From the NCBI GenBank assembly GCA_964428275.1, contig CAYRXN010000392.1, forward strand, positions 1 through 14,572: DNA of 14,572 nt, in the 5' to 3' direction. Shown in pieces: positions 13,010 to 14,572 of this stretch. The notes beneath the pieces are model-generated. The model ran no database searches. It was not told where the DNA came from and saw only the letters and a program-made list of their open reading frames with translations. The stretch comes from JALSRY01 sp964428275. Its GTDB lineage: Bacteria > Planctomycetota > Phycisphaerae > UBA1845 > Fen-1342. The position numbers and the translations under genes were made by a program. How positions within the stretch are numbered: the first letter of the stretch is position 1; each line of letters starts with the position of its first letter.

Positions 13010-14101
13010 TCACCGCTGGCCGCCCAGGCCGGCCGGGCCGGGCGTGGGGATGCCGCCCCCGAGCAGCCCCGGAATCGCCAACTGCGCCAGCCCGCGGAAG
13101 CCCAGCCCGCGGCTGCCGGTCTGCGTAAGCAGGCTGCGGGCCTGGTTGTTGAGCTGGATCGCCGTGACGCCTTCGGACAGGTTCGCCACGCTCAGCGCTG
13201 CCGGCGACAGCAGCGGAACCTCGTTCGCCGCCGGGAAGCCGGTCGTCTGCGGAACGCTGCTGGGCGGCGAGACCGGCCGCTGGGGCCGCGAGACCGAGGT
13301 CACAACCTGCCGCACCTCCGGCTGGAAGCGCTGGGCCTCGAGCCGGGCCTTGACGTATTCCTTGCCGCCGTAACGCTCCCACGAGATGATGTTCTCGAAC
13401 AGGTCGCTCTCGACACCGGGGCGGACCGTCTGGGCCGAAGCGACGCCGAGCTTCGCGCCCCACGACCGATCGAATTCCCGCTCGCGCAGCCAGGCGGCCG
13501 CCGGCGCGGTCGAAACCTCATCGCCGACGATGCGCAACATGTCGCCATCGGCCAGCGAGCGCGGCGTGCCGAGAACGCGCAGGGCCATCGACGGCGGCAG
13601 GTCGGGCGCGGCCCGGTAGGCCAGCGCGGTCTGCTCCGCCGTCCGCTCGATCGCCAGCTGCCCCGGCGGCACGACCGCCTCGACCGTCGGCGTATCGGGC
13701 GCCGAACCAGGAACGACCAGCACCAGCGGCGTGGCCCCCTCCTCAGGCCACTGCGAGGCGCACAGCACGCGGCCGTCGAGCAGTTCGATGTTCGTCCGTT
13801 CCTCCTGGGGGTCGAAGCGCAGCGCCGCCGGCCCGAGCACGACCAGCACCACGTCCCATTCCGTGACCAGCATGAGCTGCTGTCCGCTCGTGACGCGCAC
13901 CTGGCCCGCTTCGATCGTGTCGAGCGCCTCGGCGGCGGTCCCGAGCGGCCATTGCTCGCCGTCGGCCGTTTCGAGCAACGCCGCGCCCTCGGTCGAGACG
14001 CTGGTGACGTAGGTCAGGTCCTGGGCCCGCGCGGAAGCGCAGACGGCCGCCAGCAATCCCGCGATCAGCACCGCAGTCCGCTTGTCGTTGCGTCGCAACA
14101 T
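13010..14101 (-). CDS. Secreted FecR-like domain protein, unknown function
   Basis: A 363-residue exported protein. Residues 1-26 form a signal peptide (LRRNDKR, hydrophobic 9-23, cleavage likely after ARA). Residues about 30-150 alternate short beta-strands, with GEQWPLGTAAEALDTI near the start and FDPQEERTNIELLDGRV near 93-110, the pattern of FecR-type periplasmic domains in which a threshold-like beta-sandwich is found. The rest is less ordered, with a conserved-looking SWERYGGKEYVKARLEAQRF stretch (about 241-260), a Pro/Ser-rich linker, and a Gly/Pro-rich end. GAGG at 14108-14111, 6 nt before the ATG, sets the start; the GTG at 14113 lacks a spaced ribosome site. It follows the beta-barrel gene by 45 bp, so the two form an operon. 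The FecR assignment is by pattern, moderate confidence; it need not be a sigma-factor regulator. Confidence 0.7.
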   Translation of the reverse strand: MLRRNDKRTAVLIAGLLAAVCASARAQDLTYVTSVSTEGAALLETADGEQWPLGTAAEALDTIEAGQVRVTSGQQLMLVTEWDVVLVVLGPAALRFDPQEERTNIELLDGRVLCASQWPEEGATPLVLVVPGSAPDTPTVEAVVPPGQLAIERTAEQTALAYRAAPDLPPSMALRVLGTPRSLADGDMLRIVGDEVSTAPAAAWLREREFDRSWGAKLGVASAQTVRPGVESDLFENIISWERYGGKEYVKARLEAQRFQPEVRQVVTSVSRPQRPVSPPSSVPQTTGFPAANEVPLLSPAALSVANLSEGVTAIQLNNQARSLLTQTGSRGLGFRGLAQLAIPGLLGGGIPTPGPAGLGGQR

Positions 14102-14146
14102 CGTCGTCCTCACACCTCGTCGGCCGGTCGAAGGCCCGCGGTCGGG

Positions 14147-14572
14147 TCAGAAGCTGACGCTCAGCCGCAGGCCGAAGACCGCCCGGTTGTACTCGTAGAC
14201 GCGCTCGTGCAACCGGTCCCACGTATTGGAATCCTGGTAGGTCAGCGACACGCCGGCGCGGAGCTTGACCTCGAGCGAGGGCATGTCGCGGTCCTCACCG
14301 CGGGCGACGAACCAGCGCGTCAGGCCGAAATCGTAGACCTGCACGAAATCGGAGCGCTCGTTGCGGCGATAGTCGAACAGGCTCGGGGCGGCGTAGTCTT
14401 CCCAGGTAAAGACGCTATCGAGCGTAAACGCCATGCGCCAGGGCAACGGCACCGCGACGCCCGCGAGAATCGAGTGCCCGGCGAGGTCGAACTCCGTGCC
14501 GCGCGTGCGCTCGTCGCGGAACACGTAGCCGATGCTGGCCTGGAGCCACTCGTTGCCCAACGTCCGGGCCTC
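14147..14572 (-). CDS. C-terminal part of an outer-membrane beta-barrel protein (5' end outside the window)
   Basis: About 141 residues ending in LRLSVSF. Alternating hydrophobic/polar strands (for example LQASIGYVF, SILAGVAVPLP, MAFTLDSVFTW, LEVKLRAGVSLTY, AVFGLRLSVSF) and a terminal Phe are the marks of a BAM-inserted outer-membrane beta-barrel. The frame is open to the window edge with no start needed, so most of the gene is missing. The layout recalls the barrel end of TPR-beta-barrel (DUF560/Slam-like) proteins that often neighbour secreted substrates, but the visible part cannot prove it. It is followed by the FecR-like gene after 45 bp. Confidence 0.75.
   Translation of the reverse strand, partial: EARTLGNEWLQASIGYVFRDERTRGTEFDLAGHSILAGVAVPLPWRMAFTLDSVFTWEDYAAPSLFDYRRNERSDFVQVYDFGLTRWFVARGEDRDMPSLEVKLRAGVSLTYQDSNTWDRLHERVYEYNRAVFGLRLSVSF

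Overview
The window looks like chromosomal DNA of a very GC-rich, Gram-negative-type bacterium, most likely a member of the Planctomycetota (Phycisphaerae or a relative). This is inferred from the zinc ribbon of the CPxC...LRGL...CPECG type at 1492-2115, the giant secreted protein with Ig-like, DxDxDG and thrombospondin type 3 repeats, an outer-membrane beta-barrel ending in Phe, and a bacterial topoisomerase VI B subunit. I see no tRNA, rRNA, CRISPR array, insertion sequence, integrase or phage gene.

Left block (1-1366, minus strand). A promoter with TTGACA and TATAGT 17 bp apart, overlaid by an imperfect palindrome, drives an ArsR-family repressor. Next comes a five-helix cytochrome-b-like membrane subunit of the TmcC/DsrM/NarI type. 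Its stop overlaps, as ATGA, the start of another gene that leaves the window after six codons. This looks like the start of an autoregulated operon for a quinone-linked, membrane-bound oxidoreductase.

Central block (1479-7482, plus strand). Four genes point the same way: a zinc-ribbon/two-helix membrane protein that appears to be leaderless; a complete NuoN (complex I proton-pumping subunit) separated from any other nuo gene; a secreted endonuclease/exonuclease/phosphatase-fold hydrolase; and Top6B, the ATPase subunit of topoisomerase VI, with long charged extensions and no top6A beside it. Three of the four have a TATAAT-like box upstream followed by a C-rich stretch. The 2116-2468 gap carries three closely packed GC hairpins of REP-like character.

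Right block (7626-14572, minus strand). In transcription order: the C-terminal end of an outer-membrane beta-barrel, a secreted FecR-like protein, a 374-bp spacer with hairpins, a 1530-residue surface protein, and a small lipoprotein. The surface protein has a signal peptide, four invasin-like Ig repeats, four CARDB-like repeats, a calcium-binding region, and a Cys-Gly-Phe-Gly/hydrophobic/Arg tail. The set reads as a cell-envelope cassette, though the functional link between the members is inferred from position only. The convergent junction with top6B (7483-7625) holds no gene and no convincing terminator.
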